Below, one piece after another: positions 40,095 to 50,314 of a stretch of 64,000 bases of DNA. The notes under the pieces were generated by a model. That model was not told the DNA's origin. It was given only the letters and a program-made list of their open reading frames with translations, and searched no databases. The position numbers and the translations under genes were made by a program. This DNA is from Shewanella sairae. Lineage in GTDB: Bacteria; Pseudomonadota; Gammaproteobacteria; Enterobacterales; Shewanellaceae. Location: positions 1 to 64,000 of the forward strand of contig NZ_JAKILT010000025.1 of assembly GCF_023283535.1 (NCBI RefSeq), written 5' to 3'. Within the stretch, counting starts at the first letter, position 1. The number at the start of each line of letters is the position of its first letter.

Positions 40095-41354
40095 ATGGAT
40101 ATTTTAATGAGTTTAGTAGGGGTGGTCACCTTACTTGCGATAGCTTTCGGGTTATCAAACAATAAAAAAGCAATTAACAAGCGTACTGTTTTTGGTGCGT
40201 TGGCAATCCAAGCCGCTTTAGGTGGTTTTGTATTGGCAGTTCCAGTTGGTAAAGACATTCTTCAAGGTATGTCAGATGCAGTATCTAGTGTTATTGGATA
40301 CGCGCAAAACGGTATTGGTTTCTTATTCGGTGATTTAGCTAACTTTAAAGTTGGCTTTATTTTTGCCGTTAACGTACTACCTGTCATCGTTTTCTTCTCT
40401 TCTTTAATCGCAGTTCTTTACTACTTAGGCATCATGCAGTGGGTCATCCGTATTATCGGTGGTGGTCTACAAAAAGCATTAGGTACTAGCCGCACAGAAT
40501 CTATGTCTGCAACTGCTAACATCTTCGTTGGTCAAACTGAAGCACCACTAGTTGTGCGTCCGTTTATCGCGACTATGACTAACTCAGAGCTATTTGCAAT
40601 CATGGTGGGTGGTCTTGCATCTATCGCCGGTTCTGTATTAGCGGGTTACGCGCAGATGGGTGTACCTATCGAGTACTTAGTTGCCGCTTCATTCATGGCT
40701 GCACCAGCTGGTCTATTAATGGCTAAGCTAATGCATCCTGAAACTGAAGAAGCTAAGAACGACATGAGCGACTTACCAGAAGATCCTGATAAGCCAGCTA
40801 ACGTTCTTGATGCAGCTGCAGCAGGTGCTTCATCTGGTATGCACTTAGCATTAAACGTTGGTGCGATGCTGTTAGCATTCGTAGGTTTAATCGCTATGAT
40901 CAACGGCATTATCGGTGGTGTTGGTGGATGGTTCGGAATGGAAGGCCTAACTCTAGAATTAATTCTAGGTTACATCTTCATGCCTCTAGCATTCCTTATC
41001 GGTGTGCCTTGGAACGAAGCGCTTGTTGCTGGTTCATTCATCGGTCAGAAGATCGTTGTTAACGAATTCGTAGCGTACTTGAACTTTGCTCCTTACCTAA
41101 AAGATATTGCAGATGGCGGTATGGTAGTTGCTGAAACTGGTGTGGCAATGACAGACCGTACTAAAGCGATTATCTCTTTCGCTCTATGTGGTTTCGCAAA
41201 CTTATCTTCTATTGCGATTCTGCTTGGTGGTCTAGGTTCAATGGCGCCAAGTCGTCGTCATGACCTAGCTAAGCTTGGTGTTCGTGCGGTAATCGCCGGC
41301 TCTTTAGCTAACCTAATGAGTGCTACACTTGCTGGTTTATTCCTAGCATTGTAA
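40095..41354 (+). CDS. nupC: NupC-family concentrative nucleoside transporter
   Basis: 419 residues with about ten membrane segments and the concentrative nucleoside transporter signatures [50 protein letters not shown] and [29 protein letters not shown], plus the late [26 protein letters not shown]. It imports nucleosides across the inner membrane with protons or sodium. Its position upstream of an OmpK/Tsx-type channel and deoCABD indicates a nucleoside-use locus. Confidence 0.95.
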   Translation: MDILMSLVGVVTLLAIAFGLSNNKKAINKRTVFGALAIQAALGGFVLAVPVGKDILQGMSDAVSSVIGYAQNGIGFLFGDLANFKVGFIFAVNVLPVIVFFSSLIAVLYYLGIMQWVIRIIGGGLQKALGTSRTESMSATANIFVGQTEAPLVVRPFIATMTNSELFAIMVGGLASIAGSVLAGYAQMGVPIEYLVAASFMAAPAGLLMAKLMHPETEEAKNDMSDLPEDPDKPANVLDAAAAGASSGMHLALNVGAMLLAFVGLIAMINGIIGGVGGWFGMEGLTLELILGYIFMPLAFLIGVPWNEALVAGSFIGQKIVVNEFVAYLNFAPYLKDIADGGMVVAETGVAMTDRTKAIISFALCGFANLSSIAILLGGLGSMAPSRRHDLAKLGVRAVIAGSLANLMSATLAGLFLAL

Positions 41355-41597
41355 TACTCAGAAAGATTGGGTCGATATAGACCCAATCTTTGCTCAATTT
41401 GCATTCTTTAAGTTGAGCTGACTAATAAGTCAAACGTATTCCAAAATCGATGTTTTATGAAGTGATCAGTGACTATGGTTAGGGATTGCTTCGGCTTTAA
41501 AATGACAAAAAAGATGATTAGATAGTCGATTCTGTCACAAAATCATAAAGTTGTTTCAATGTTAAAACTTAGTGTTCGCATTTTTACATTAATCATG

Positions 41598-41625
41598 TTG
41601 AAGTTTGGCGGAAATTAAGTAAAAT
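41598..41625 (+). promoter_or_regulatory. Probable promoter of the OmpK/Tsx-type porin gene
   Basis: TTGAAG (41598-41603), a 16-base spacer and TAAAAT (41620-41625) lie about 70 bases before the start codon. The 344-base gap after nupC otherwise shows no terminator with a T run and no repeat. Confidence 0.5.
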
Positions 41626-41698
41626 GCGCGCCATAAAAAAGAAACGCTGACTCTTCATAAAGAAGGGCGGCAAACCATAAAATAAAATGGGGTTGATG

Positions 41699-42535
41699 AT
41701 GAAAAACGTTAAAACTTTCGCACTAGCAGCTACTGCTATCGCGGCAACTATGTCTGCACCTACATTCGCTGCTGACCGTACTGACCTACGCGCTGGCGAC
41801 TACAGCTGGATGCAGTTCAACGCAATGTACGCTGTAAATGAACTTCCACGTGACGGTTCTACTGACAACGGTCATGATTACCTAGAAATGGAATTCGGCG
41901 GCCGTGCTGGTATCGTTGATCTATACGGTTATGTTGACGTATTCAACGTAACAAACCGTGACTACGGTGATAAAGGTGCAGGTAAAGGCGCAAGCAAACT
42001 ATTCATGAAGTTTGCTCCACGTTTCTCTATCGATGCTATGACTGGCATGGACTTATCAGTTGGTCCAATCCAAGAAGTTTACTTCTCTACTCTATTCAAC
42101 TGGGATGACCGTGTTGGCGAAGGCGTTAACTCTACATTCTGGGGTTTAGGTGCTGACGTTATGGTTCCTTGGTTAGGTAAGACTGGTATGAACGTATATG
42201 CATACTACGACCTAAATGCTAAAGAGTGGAACGGTTACCAATTCTCTATGAACTGGTTTAAGCCAGTTGTTAACTTCGATAACGGTACTTTCATCTCTTT
42301 CCAAGGTTATGTTGATTATCAGTTCGGTGCTGACGCGGTAGATGATGCTTTTGTACCTAAGACTACAAATGGTGGCGCAGCTTACTTCGGTCTTCACTGG
42401 CACTCAGACAACTACGCGCTTGGTTACGGTCTTAAAGGCTACAAAGATGTATACCTAGTTGAAGATGACGGCGGTATTGTTGGTCTAGAATCAACTGGTT
42501 TCGCACACTACTTCACAGCTACTTACAAGTTCTAA
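41699..42535 (+). CDS. OmpK/Tsx-family nucleoside-specific outer-membrane channel
   Basis: 278 residues. The signal peptide KNVKTFALAATAIAATMSAPTFA is followed by a beta-barrel-type sequence beginning DYSWMQFNAMYAVNELP, with alternating aromatics and the C-terminal phenylalanine (YFTATYKF) used for outer-membrane assembly. It resembles Vibrio OmpK in the Tsx channel family. It should admit nucleosides to the periplasm for NupC. The ATG at 41699 is preferred because GGGG (41689-41692) is six bases upstream. ATGs at 41696 and 41687 are also in frame. Confidence 0.85.
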   Translation: MKNVKTFALAATAIAATMSAPTFAADRTDLRAGDYSWMQFNAMYAVNELPRDGSTDNGHDYLEMEFGGRAGIVDLYGYVDVFNVTNRDYGDKGAGKGASKLFMKFAPRFSIDAMTGMDLSVGPIQEVYFSTLFNWDDRVGEGVNSTFWGLGADVMVPWLGKTGMNVYAYYDLNAKEWNGYQFSMNWFKPVVNFDNGTFISFQGYVDYQFGADAVDDAFVPKTTNGGAAYFGLHWHSDNYALGYGLKGYKDVYLVEDDGGIVGLESTGFAHYFTATYKF

Positions 42536-42565
42536 GCATCGCTTAGCATTTTGTAAATAGACGAC

Positions 42566-42588
42566 AGAGCCGCGATATTCGCGGCTCT
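42566..42588 (+). terminator. Hairpin after the porin gene (terminator-like)
   Basis: A perfect stem AGAGCCGCGA/TCGCGGCTCT lies 31 bases after the porin stop and is followed by ATCTT. The weak T tract makes it an imperfect terminator. Confidence 0.6.
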
Positions 42589-43099
42589 ATCTTAAACTCA
42601 GTTTCCAGCGTTCAAGCTTTTAAATATAGATTGCAACTTACACGCGACTGTAATGTAAACCAGTTAATTTTTACCTAAGCTTCAGCTATATTGAATATGT
42701 TTATATTTGACGGCAGAAAATATAGTTTGTTTATGTAAGCATTAACGACTCATCACCAAACAAGATGAGCGATGTAAAATTAGTTAGATAAGATTTATTA
42801 CGCGCTAAAACGGATTTTTCGCGGAAAGGCAGATATAAGTTGCAACACTCTCCCTTCCCGGTCTTCATGGATTCAAGTCGTGACATTAGTGTCAGGATAG
42901 ATGGGCTTACAGTAAGCTCACAATGTTGGATACCTGAATAGTATTTTTATGTTGAGTGCGTTAAAAATGCACGAACATGTGATTCGGTCATGCCCGAAGA
43001 CCCGGCCCAAAACGATAATCAAAATAAGCCAGTTCAAGGCATTGCCGTGCGACAATTTTCAGTTTTATTAATTATTTGAATCTTTCTCGGAGAGCTATT
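42589..43099. other. Long leader/intergenic region upstream of deoC
   Basis: 510 bases without a gene. Several small hairpins occur in the last 220 bases: TGACA-TTAG-TGTCA (42881-42894), GCTTAC-A-GTAAGC (42905-42917), GTGC...GCAC near 42956-42973 and TCGG...CCGA near 42984-42998. Two TTGCAA motifs (42631-42636 and 42840-42845) resemble half-sites of CytR-like regulators. No riboswitch family was recognised. It probably holds the deo promoter(s) and a structured leader. Confidence 0.4.
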
Positions 43100-43873
43100 A
43101 TGAGCGACTTAAAAAAAGCAGCACAACAAGCCATTAATCTAATGGATCTTACCACGCTTAATGACGACGATACTGATCAAAAGGTTATCGATCTTTGTCA
43201 TAAAGCTAAGACGCCAGCTGGCGATACTGCTGCAATCTGTATTTACCCACGCTTCATTCCGATAGCGCGTAAAACACTAAACGAAATTTGTGGCGATGAT
43301 ATCAAAATTGCTACGGTAACTAACTTCCCACACGGCAACGACGACATTGCTATTGCTGTACTAGAAACTCGTGCAGCTGTTGCCTACGGCGCAGACGAAG
43401 TTGACGTTGTATTCCCATACCGTGCATTAATGGAAGGCAACGAAACTATTGGTTTCGAGCTAGTTAAAGCTTGTAAAGAAGCGTGTGGTGAAGATGCAAT
43501 CCTTAAAGTGATCATTGAATCAGGTGTATTAGCCGATCCTGCACTAATCCGCAAAGCATCTGAGCTTTCTATCGATGCTGGTGCTGACTTCATCAAGACT
43601 TCTACTGGTAAAGTTGCCGTTAACGCAACACTAGAAGCCGCTGAAATTATGATGACTGTAATCAGTGAAAAGAATTCTAAAGTTGGTTTCAAGCCAGCCG
43701 GTGGGGTTAAAGATGCAGAAGCTGCAGCTGAGTTCTTAGGTGTCGCAGCTCGTCTTCTAGGTGATGATTGGGCTACTCCGGCTACATTCCGTTTTGGTGC
43801 TTCAAGCCTATTAACTAACCTACTGCACACGCTTGAGCTAGGTGACGCACCACAAGGTGCACAAGGTTACTAA
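43100..43873 (+). CDS. deoC: Deoxyribose-phosphate aldolase
   Basis: 257 residues, close to E. coli DeoC. The Schiff-base lysine lies in [19 protein letters not shown], and the partner lysine in [23 protein letters not shown] and [10 protein letters not shown] are also family motifs. It cleaves deoxyribose-5-phosphate to acetaldehyde and glyceraldehyde-3-phosphate. The start is ATG at 43100 behind CGGAGAG. An upstream in-frame ATG (43076) overlaps that ribosome-binding site. It is the first gene of deoCABD. Confidence 0.97.
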   Translation: MSDLKKAAQQAINLMDLTTLNDDDTDQKVIDLCHKAKTPAGDTAAICIYPRFIPIARKTLNEICGDDIKIATVTNFPHGNDDIAIAVLETRAAVAYGADEVDVVFPYRALMEGNETIGFELVKACKEACGEDAILKVIIESGVLADPALIRKASELSIDAGADFIKTSTGKVAVNATLEAAEIMMTVISEKNSKVGFKPAGGVKDAEAAAEFLGVAARLLGDDWATPATFRFGASSLLTNLLHTLELGDAPQGAQGY

Positions 43874-43924
43874 TCTTTACTGATTAAACTTGTCGTTAAG
43901 TGTGATCTAAATCTAATTAGGTGT

Positions 43925-43966
43925 ATCAAAAGTTCGTTAGTATGTAACAATATTACGGCTTTTGAT
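43925..43966 (+). other. Stem-loop in the deoC-deoA gap
   Basis: ATCAAAAG (43925-43932) pairs with CTTTTGAT (43959-43966), with an inner GTAA/TTAC. There is no T tract. The 162-base gap may be a processing or stability element, or hold an internal promoter. Confidence 0.4.
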
Positions 43967-44035
43967 TCACTTTAGCAGAATGCTAACTAAAAGCTCTATT
44001 GAATAGAAACTAAGTTACACTCTTGGAGGTAGTAC

Positions 44036-45367
44036 ATGTTTTTAGCTCAAGAAATTATTCGTAAAAAACGTAATGCTGAAGTACTTTCGACCGCAGAAAT
44101 CCAATTCTTCGTCAACGGTATCACCAACAATACTGTTTCAGAAGGTCAGATCGCAGCGCTAGGTATGGCGGTCTATTTCAATGACATGAACATGGATGAG
44201 CGTATTGCACTTACGACCGCAATGCGTGACTCTGGTACCGTGCTAAATTGGCAGTCACTGGACTTAAACGGTCCAATTATCGATAAACATTCAACTGGTG
44301 GTGTAGGGGATGTCATTAGTTTGATGTTAGGCCCTATGGCAGCAGCTTGTGGCGGTTATGTACCGATGATTTCAGGTCGTGGTCTAGGTCACACTGGCGG
44401 TACATTAGATAAGTTCGATGCTATTCCTGGCTACAACACCGAGCCTGATAGCGCTCTTTTCCGCAAAGTAGTAAAAGAAGCTGGCGTGGCAATTATTGGT
44501 CAAACTGGCGATCTTGTTCCTGCAGATAAACGCTTCTATTCAATTCGTGATAATACCGCAACTGTTGAGTCTATTTCTTTAATTACCGCTTCTATTCTTT
44601 CTAAAAAGCTTGCTGCTGGCCTTGATGCCCTTGCGATGGACGTCAAAGTAGGTACTGGCGCGTTTATGCCTACTTACGAAGCATCAGAAGAATTAGCACG
44701 CAGTATTACAGCGGTAGCGAATGGCGCAGGCACTAAGACGACGGCATTACTAACTGATATGAACCAAGTTTTGGCTTCATGTGCTGGTAACGCACTAGAA
44801 GTGAAAGAAGCGGTCGACTTTATGACTGGTGCTTATCGCAACCCACGTCTTTATGAAGTCACCATGGGCTTGTGTGCTGAAATGCTGGTATTAGGTGGCC
44901 TTGCTAGCAACGAGAGCGAAGCACGCACTAAGTTAAATGCTGTACTTGATAACGGTAAAGCGGCAGAGATATTTGGCCGTATGGTTTCAGGTTTAGGTGG
45001 TCCAGCTGATTTTGTAGAGAACTACAGCAAGTACCTACCTGATTCGCAAATTATTCGTCCAGTTTACGCTGATAGATCCGGCTTTGCAGCCGCGATGGAT
45101 ACTCGCGAACTTGGACTTGCAGTAGTAACACTTGGCGGTGGTCGTCGTAAGCCTGGCGATGCTCTCGACTACAGTGTCGGACTTTCTAAAGTCTGCGCAC
45201 TAGGTGATGAGATAAACCCAGAGCAACCTATTGCATTTATTCACGCCCAATCTGAAAGCGCCTTTGCTGAAGCCGAAGCTGCAGTGAAAAAAGCGATCCG
45301 TATTGGCGACAGTAAACCAGAAGCAACTCCGGAAATATATCGTTATATCCGTGAGTCAGATCTGTAA
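44036..45367 (+). CDS. deoA: Thymidine phosphorylase
   Basis: 443 residues with the phosphorylase signature [21 protein letters not shown] and the phosphate/pyrimidine sites [21 protein letters not shown] and [13 protein letters not shown]. It converts thymidine and phosphate to thymine and deoxyribose-1-phosphate. A strong ribosome-binding site GGAGGT (44025-44030) precedes the ATG. deoB starts 13 bases after its stop. Confidence 0.97.
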   Translation: MFLAQEIIRKKRNAEVLSTAEIQFFVNGITNNTVSEGQIAALGMAVYFNDMNMDERIALTTAMRDSGTVLNWQSLDLNGPIIDKHSTGGVGDVISLMLGPMAAACGGYVPMISGRGLGHTGGTLDKFDAIPGYNTEPDSALFRKVVKEAGVAIIGQTGDLVPADKRFYSIRDNTATVESISLITASILSKKLAAGLDALAMDVKVGTGAFMPTYEASEELARSITAVANGAGTKTTALLTDMNQVLASCAGNALEVKEAVDFMTGAYRNPRLYEVTMGLCAEMLVLGGLASNESEARTKLNAVLDNGKAAEIFGRMVSGLGGPADFVENYSKYLPDSQIIRPVYADRSGFAAAMDTRELGLAVVTLGGGRRKPGDALDYSVGLSKVCALGDEINPEQPIAFIHAQSESAFAEAEAAVKKAIRIGDSKPEATPEIYRYIRESDL

Positions 45368-45380
45368 CGGAGCACCGTTT

Positions 45381-46598
45381 ATGAAACGTACTATAATCAT
45401 GATGCTGGATTCTTTCGGCGTTGGCGCAGCGCACGATGCCGAAGCTTTCGGTGATGTGGGTTCTAACACTTTTGGTCATATCGCAAAGGCGTGTGCCGAA
45501 GGTAAAGCAAATGATGGCCGTGAAGGTCCTCTAAAACTGCCGAATTTGGCGCGTTTAGGCCTGGGTCATGTATCTAAAGAAAGCACGGGCGAATTTCCTG
45601 CTGGCTTTGGTGATGATGTTGAAATTATTGGTGCTTATGGTCATGCTGATGAATTAAGCTCTGGTAAAGACACGCCAAGTGGTCACTGGGAAATGGCGGG
45701 TGTACCTGTTCTTTACGAATGGGGCTACTTTAGTGAGTTAACTAACTCATTTCCGCAAGAGTTGACCGACAAGATTTTAGCTCGTGCTGGTTTAACTGAG
45801 TTTCTAGGTAATTGCCACTCTTCAGGTACAGTGATTTTAGATCAGCTTGGCGAAGAGCATATGCGCACAGGTAAGCCTATTTTCTATACCTCTGCAGACT
45901 CGGTATTCCAGATCGCTTGTCATGAAGAAAGTTTTGGTCTTGAAAAATTATACGAGCTTTGCATTATTGCTCGTGAAGAGCTTGCTGATTACAATATTGG
46001 TCGTGTGATCGCGCGTCCATTTGTGGGAACTGGTCCTGGCAGCTTTGAGCGCACGGGCAACCGTCGTGATTATGCGGTTGAGCCGCCAGCACCAACGGTA
46101 CTGGATAAGCTAAAAGCAGCCGGTGGTGAGGTGGTGAGTGTGGGTAAGATTGCCGACATTTACGCCCATTGTGGTATCACTAAGAAGGTGAAAGCGACCG
46201 GCCTAGAAGCGCTGTTTGATGCGACTTTAGAGCAAGTTAAGCTTGCTGGTGACAACACTATCGTATTCACTAACTTCGTTGATTTTGATTCACATTATGG
46301 CCACCGCCGTGATGTTGCTGGTTACGCTCGCAGTCTCGAGTACTTCGACTCGCGTCTACCTGAGATTTTAGCACTGCTTGATGAAGACGATTTCTTACTA
46401 CTGACTGCAGACCACGGTTGTGACCCAACTTGGCCTGGTAGTGACCATACACGTGAGCGTGTACCGGTTCTTGCTTATGGCGCTGGTCTAGAAGCGGGCT
46501 CATTAGGGCGTCGTAACAGTTTTGCTGATATGGGCCAGTCTATCGCGAGCTATTTCAAGCTTGAGCCGATGGAATATGGCGAATCTTTTATTCGTTAA
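45381..46598 (+). CDS. deoB: Phosphopentomutase
   Basis: 405 residues from ATG at 45381 ([24 protein letters not shown]), with ACGGAG eight bases upstream. The longer frame that starts inside deoA is rejected. Alkaline-phosphatase-superfamily metal sites: LDSFG, the Thr nucleophile in [28 protein letters not shown] and [19 protein letters not shown]. It converts (deoxy)ribose-1-phosphate to the 5-phosphate for DeoC. Confidence 0.97.
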   Translation: MKRTIIMMLDSFGVGAAHDAEAFGDVGSNTFGHIAKACAEGKANDGREGPLKLPNLARLGLGHVSKESTGEFPAGFGDDVEIIGAYGHADELSSGKDTPSGHWEMAGVPVLYEWGYFSELTNSFPQELTDKILARAGLTEFLGNCHSSGTVILDQLGEEHMRTGKPIFYTSADSVFQIACHEESFGLEKLYELCIIAREELADYNIGRVIARPFVGTGPGSFERTGNRRDYAVEPPAPTVLDKLKAAGGEVVSVGKIADIYAHCGITKKVKATGLEALFDATLEQVKLAGDNTIVFTNFVDFDSHYGHRRDVAGYARSLEYFDSRLPEILALLDEDDFLLLTADHGCDPTWPGSDHTRERVPVLAYGAGLEAGSLGRRNSFADMGQSIASYFKLEPMEYGESFIR

Positions 46599-46620
46599 GC
46601 TGTAAATAAATTTGAATTTG

Positions 46621-46639
46621 GTGGCTCAAATTGAGCCAC
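46621..46639. promoter_or_regulatory. Near-perfect palindrome between deoB and deoD
   Basis: GTGGCTCAA (46621-46629), a single A, then TTGAGCCAC (46631-46639). It may be an mRNA hairpin separating deoB from deoD or a regulator site. No T tract follows. Confidence 0.45.
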
Positions 46640-46696
46640 TAGCAAACAAGACTAAGTTGATACAACGGTCTAAAAATATAAATAGGGGTTATTCTG

Positions 46697-47407
46697 ATGG
46701 CTACACCACACATCAATGCCGTAGACGGTGCATTTGGCGATACAGTTCTATTTCCAGGCGATCCACTACGCGCTAAGTACATTGCTGAAACTTTCCTAGA
46801 GAACGTTGAGCAAGTCACTGACGTACGTAACATGCTAGGTTTCACTGGTACTTACAAAGGCGTTCGTATCTCTGTTATGGGTTCAGGCATGGGTATCCCA
46901 TCTTGCTCAATCTACGCGACTGAGTTGATCAAAGATTATGGTGTTAAGAACCTAATCCGCGTGGGTACTTGTGGCGCTATCAGCACTGACGTTAAAGTAC
47001 GTGACGTGATCATCGGTATGGGTGCTTGTACTGATTCGCAAACTAACCGTTTGCGTTTCCGTGGCCAAGACTTCGCAGCTATCTGTGATTACGGTCTGCT
47101 AAGCGCAGTAGTTAAAGCTGCTGAAGCAAAAGGCACTAAGTACCGCGTAGGTAACGTTTTCTCTGCTGACCTATTCTACACGCCAGACCCAGAAATGTTT
47201 GACGTGATGGAAAAGATGGACGTACTAGGTGTCGAAATGGAAGCTGCTGGTCTATACGGCGTAGCTAAAGAGTTCGGTGCTAAAGCATTGTGTGTTGTAA
47301 CTGTATCTGATCATATCCGTACAGGTGAAAAGACGACTTCTGACGAGCGTCAAACAACATTCAACGAAATGATTGAAATGACACTAGAAGCTGCTATTAC
47401 TCTGTAA
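46697..47407 (+). CDS. deoD: Purine nucleoside phosphorylase (DeoD type)
   Basis: 236 residues of the hexameric NP-I family: [58 protein letters not shown] and the catalytic Asp in [13 protein letters not shown]. It phosphorolyses purine (deoxy)nucleosides. It is the last gene of the deo cluster and is followed by a strong terminator. Confidence 0.97.
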   Translation: MATPHINAVDGAFGDTVLFPGDPLRAKYIAETFLENVEQVTDVRNMLGFTGTYKGVRISVMGSGMGIPSCSIYATELIKDYGVKNLIRVGTCGAISTDVKVRDVIIGMGACTDSQTNRLRFRGQDFAAICDYGLLSAVVKAAEAKGTKYRVGNVFSADLFYTPDPEMFDVMEKMDVLGVEMEAAGLYGVAKEFGAKALCVVTVSDHIRTGEKTTSDERQTTFNEMIEMTLEAAITL

Positions 47408-47439
47408 TAGTTAACTTCGCAGCTTAAGCTGCAGTGTAA

Positions 47440-47470
47440 AAAAACGGACGCTCATGCGTCCGTTTTTGTT
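47440..47470. terminator. Rho-independent terminator of deoCABD
   Basis: The stem AAAAACGGACGC/GCGTCCGTTTTT has T on the right and A on the left, so it could act in both directions. Confidence 0.9.
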
Positions 47471-47601
47471 TTAAATAAACGAATAAAAGCGACTGCCTTA
47501 TATAAAACCTAATAGCAGTCTTATTGCTGTGCGGCTAAACGTGATGATTGACTGATTATGATTCAGCCGCGTCGCCGTCAGTTTTAGTCACCGGGTTCAG
47601 G

Positions 47602-48957
47602 CTAGCCTTTGCTTGCTGCCGGCTTAGAACGCACACTAGTCGCTTTAGCTGTTGCCGGTTTCGCTCGAGGCTTAGCTTTCGGCTTGGCTTTTGGCTTAGC
47701 TCCTGCACTCGTGGCTTTTGTTTTTAAAGACGAGTCAGCTTGTATCTCATCACTAGCAGTTATTTCAGCCGACTCGGTCGTTGCTTTATTAACTGTTTTC
47801 GCTTTAGTCGATACCAGTTTTGCACGCGGCTTAGCTTTCGGTTTGGCTTTTGGCTTAGCTGCTGCAGTCGTGGTTTTTTCCCCTAAAGTCACGTCAGCTT
47901 GTAACGTTTCATTTGTGGCTGTCTCGCCTGCATCACTGGTTGATTCTTTAGCTGTATTGCCCCTAACTTCTGCAGTCTTAGGGTTTGATTTAACTGCTTC
48001 AGCTTGAACTGGCACAGGAGAAAGCTTTGCCGCAACAATATCTTGCTCATTATTCGCAGTTTCTGTAGTGACTTTGCTTTTAGTATTGTCACTTACAGTG
48101 TTGTCACTATCTAGGCTGTCGTCTAAGTTAGCATCTAGGTGATCGGATTTGATTACAGAACTTGTTTCTGCAATTGCTTCAGGCTTAAGAGTGCTGGCGG
48201 TACTCTGCGCCTGCATTGTCATAGAATCAGAGCTTTTAGCTTGTTTCTGCGACTCCGCAGCTTGTTTTTTGGCGGCTTTGGTTTCTGCTTTCGCTTTTTT
48301 CTTTGCTAATAATCTTCTAAGTTTTACTCTGGCTTTACGTCGATCAAAATCAGCACGTTTAAAGGAGAGTGCGCGAGATAGCAACATACCGATCAAACCC
48401 GCGATCAACAACATCATCTGTTGTTGCTCCATATTGATCTGATGCGCTTCTTTAATCTCATTAAAGAAGTATTTAGGCTCTAGACGTACTTCGACATAGC
48501 CTAAGTTTTTACCATCTTGAGACACGGCCTCAACATAAGGTGGGTATTGCTCAAGTATGGCGCTTAGCTCTGGAGATTCAGCATCTAAATCATCTTCAAC
48601 AACGCTTTGTGCAAAAGACAGTCTGATGCCATCTTCACTGAAGATACTGGCTGACATGACCTTAGGGTCGAGCACAAGTGCTTGAGCAAGCCACTGCAGT
48701 TGCTCGTCATTTTCGAGTTGTAGCGCCGGTGCAGCCCCGTAAGCGGTCTGCTGAACCAGCAATCTTGCCATCTTTTCAGTTTGGGACTTTAGAAGCTGCT
48801 GCCCTTGTAGTAGGCTAGTTTCCCACAACTGGTCAAGACCGATGAATAATGCGATAGCAATCACGATCTGTAATAGCCGACTTATTCGATGGCTTTTTCT
48901 TAGGCCTTTTAAATAGAACACTGAAACCCTTAATATGTTGTGTACTGACTTAATCAT
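47602..48957 (-). CDS. ytjB: AhpA/YtjB (SMP) family membrane protein with a long repetitive tail
   Basis: 451 residues. A basic N-terminus and membrane helix (about 28-44) lead into a periplasmic domain (about 50-175) and a second helix (about 180-195), the layout of E. coli YtjB (Smp), whose gene is also divergent from serB. After residue 200 comes a highly charged cytosolic tail not present in E. coli YtjB. It holds a Lys/Arg-rich coiled region (KARVKLRRLLAKKKAKAETKAAKK), a Ser/Thr/Asp segment, and two near-identical units each centred on AKPKAKPKAKPRAK. The tail is histone-H1-like in composition. Function is unknown. Confidence 0.8.
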   Translation of the reverse strand: MIKSVHNILRVSVFYLKGLRKSHRISRLLQIVIAIALFIGLDQLWETSLLQGQQLLKSQTEKMARLLVQQTAYGAAPALQLENDEQLQWLAQALVLDPKVMSASIFSEDGIRLSFAQSVVEDDLDAESPELSAILEQYPPYVEAVSQDGKNLGYVEVRLEPKYFFNEIKEAHQINMEQQQMMLLIAGLIGMLLSRALSFKRADFDRRKARVKLRRLLAKKKAKAETKAAKKQAAESQKQAKSSDSMTMQAQSTASTLKPEAIAETSSVIKSDHLDANLDDSLDSDNTVSDNTKSKVTTETANNEQDIVAAKLSPVPVQAEAVKSNPKTAEVRGNTAKESTSDAGETATNETLQADVTLGEKTTTAAAKPKAKPKAKPRAKLVSTKAKTVNKATTESAEITASDEIQADSSLKTKATSAGAKPKAKPKAKPRAKPATAKATSVRSKPAASKG

Positions 48958-48999
48958 AATTGATTCTGCCTGTACTCGGTAGCCGGAGAGTTATAACTA

Positions 49000-50007
49000 A
49001 TGGAAAGTTCGAGTCAATCTACTGTTTTTGCTTGGTTAAACATTGAAAGTAGCACGTCTTTTATTGCTGAGAAACAACGATTCTCTCGTCACAATGAAGC
49101 AGATTACCCGCTAAACTTTTTCCGTTATCGAATTCTGTTTGCTGATCTGCAGCAAACGACTGATAGTTTACAACAAGCTGAGTTCAGCGAGGTAGAAAAA
49201 TGGCTGTTGTCGCTTCACTTAGACCTTAGTTTGGCGATAATTAAGCGCGCGACTGGTTTATATTGCTTAGAGGTTTGTAGCGAACAAGCACTTTCTAACC
49301 AGCAGGTGATGCAAGTCAACGGAATTTCAAGCCTTGAATTATTCGAATTGTCGGCCAATACGCCTTTCTTAAATCAGCCGGGTTTATTGGTCATGGACAT
49401 GGATTCTACGGCGATTGAAATTGAGTGTATCGATGAGCTCGCCGAGATGGCCGGTGTTGGTGCTGCGGTCAGTGAAGTCACAGAGCTTGCCATGCAAGGT
49501 GAGCTTGATTTTGAGCAAAGTTTACGTGCGCGTGTCGCCAAGCTTGAAGGTGCAGACGCACAAATCATTCAAACTTTATGCGATAAACTGCCGTTAATGC
49601 CTGGGCTAGAGCCTATGATTGCCGAGCTTAAAAGCCACGGTTGGCGCACGGTTGTAGCATCGGGGGGCTTTACTCCATTTGTGAATCATTTAAAGCAATT
49701 ACTTGATTTAGATGCCGCTTTTGCTAACAAGCTAGACATTGATGCTGGCAGATTGCTTGGCAGCGTTTCTGGTCAAGTGGTCGATGCGCAATTTAAAGCC
49801 GATACAGTGCTTAACTGCGCCGAGCAATGGCAAATTCCGCAGGGACAAAGAGTGGCGATTGGTGATGGCGCTAATGATATCCCAATGATTGAAGTTGCTG
49901 ACTTTGGTATTGCTTATCACGCTAAACCAAAACTCGCGCAAGCTGCCGATGTGCAAATTAGTAAGTTAGATCTTAAGACATTGCCGTATCTATTTCAGCA
50001 AAAGTAG
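49000..50007 (+). CDS. serB: Phosphoserine phosphatase
   Basis: 335 residues. The N-terminal 120 residues form a divergent regulatory region. The HAD catalytic domain has MDMDSTAIEIECIDELAEMAG (nucleophile Asp133, acid Asp135), the Ser motif TVVASGGFTPF, Lys in LNCAEQW/FKADTVL and the metal loop GDGANDIPMIEVADFGIAYHAKPK. It makes serine from phosphoserine. It starts 42 bases from the divergent ytjB. Confidence 0.96.
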   Translation: MESSSQSTVFAWLNIESSTSFIAEKQRFSRHNEADYPLNFFRYRILFADLQQTTDSLQQAEFSEVEKWLLSLHLDLSLAIIKRATGLYCLEVCSEQALSNQQVMQVNGISSLELFELSANTPFLNQPGLLVMDMDSTAIEIECIDELAEMAGVGAAVSEVTELAMQGELDFEQSLRARVAKLEGADAQIIQTLCDKLPLMPGLEPMIAELKSHGWRTVVASGGFTPFVNHLKQLLDLDAAFANKLDIDAGRLLGSVSGQVVDAQFKADTVLNCAEQWQIPQGQRVAIGDGANDIPMIEVADFGIAYHAKPKLAQAADVQISKLDLKTLPYLFQQK

Positions 50008-50314
50008 ATAGCAGTAATGAGGTGAGCGTTGCTGACGAGAGAGCACTTGACTGAGTAAAAACGTCATCCCAAAGTACGTTGATTTTCTATCTTATCAAAT
50101 CAAGTCGTCACTTTTATCTAAAGCCTATAACGGATCTGTTATAGGCTTTTTTGTTTAAAAAAAGGGTTAGTGCATTGATTAAACTAGGCGATATTAAACG
50201 CGAGTGTTTAAACGATCTTAAGCTTGCACAAAGCTTAGGTTTAACTAGAGTTTTTACTCTTGTTTTTAGCGCGTTGTTTCAGTAGGTTATGGAAGAAAAA
50301 CCAGAGAGTCCGGT
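50008..50314. other. Intergenic region after serB
   Basis: It contains the serB terminator (50120-50152), then a small inverted repeat TAAGCTT/AAGCTTA near 50219-50237. The promoter of the hydrolase gene presumably lies here but was not clear enough to call. Confidence 0.4.
50120..50152 (+). terminator. Rho-independent terminator of serB
   Basis: The stem AAAGCCTATAAC/GTTATAGGCTTT is followed by TTTG, 112 bases after the serB stop. Confidence 0.9.

Noticed and set aside
42880..43099. Purine or other known riboswitch before deoC
   Set aside because: Several hairpins exist, but no conserved aptamer core of a known class was recognised.
47609..48442. Plus-strand hydrophobic frames opposite ytjB
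   Set aside because: They are antisense shadows of the Lys/Ala/Pro-rich tail; no ribosome-binding site or family similarity.
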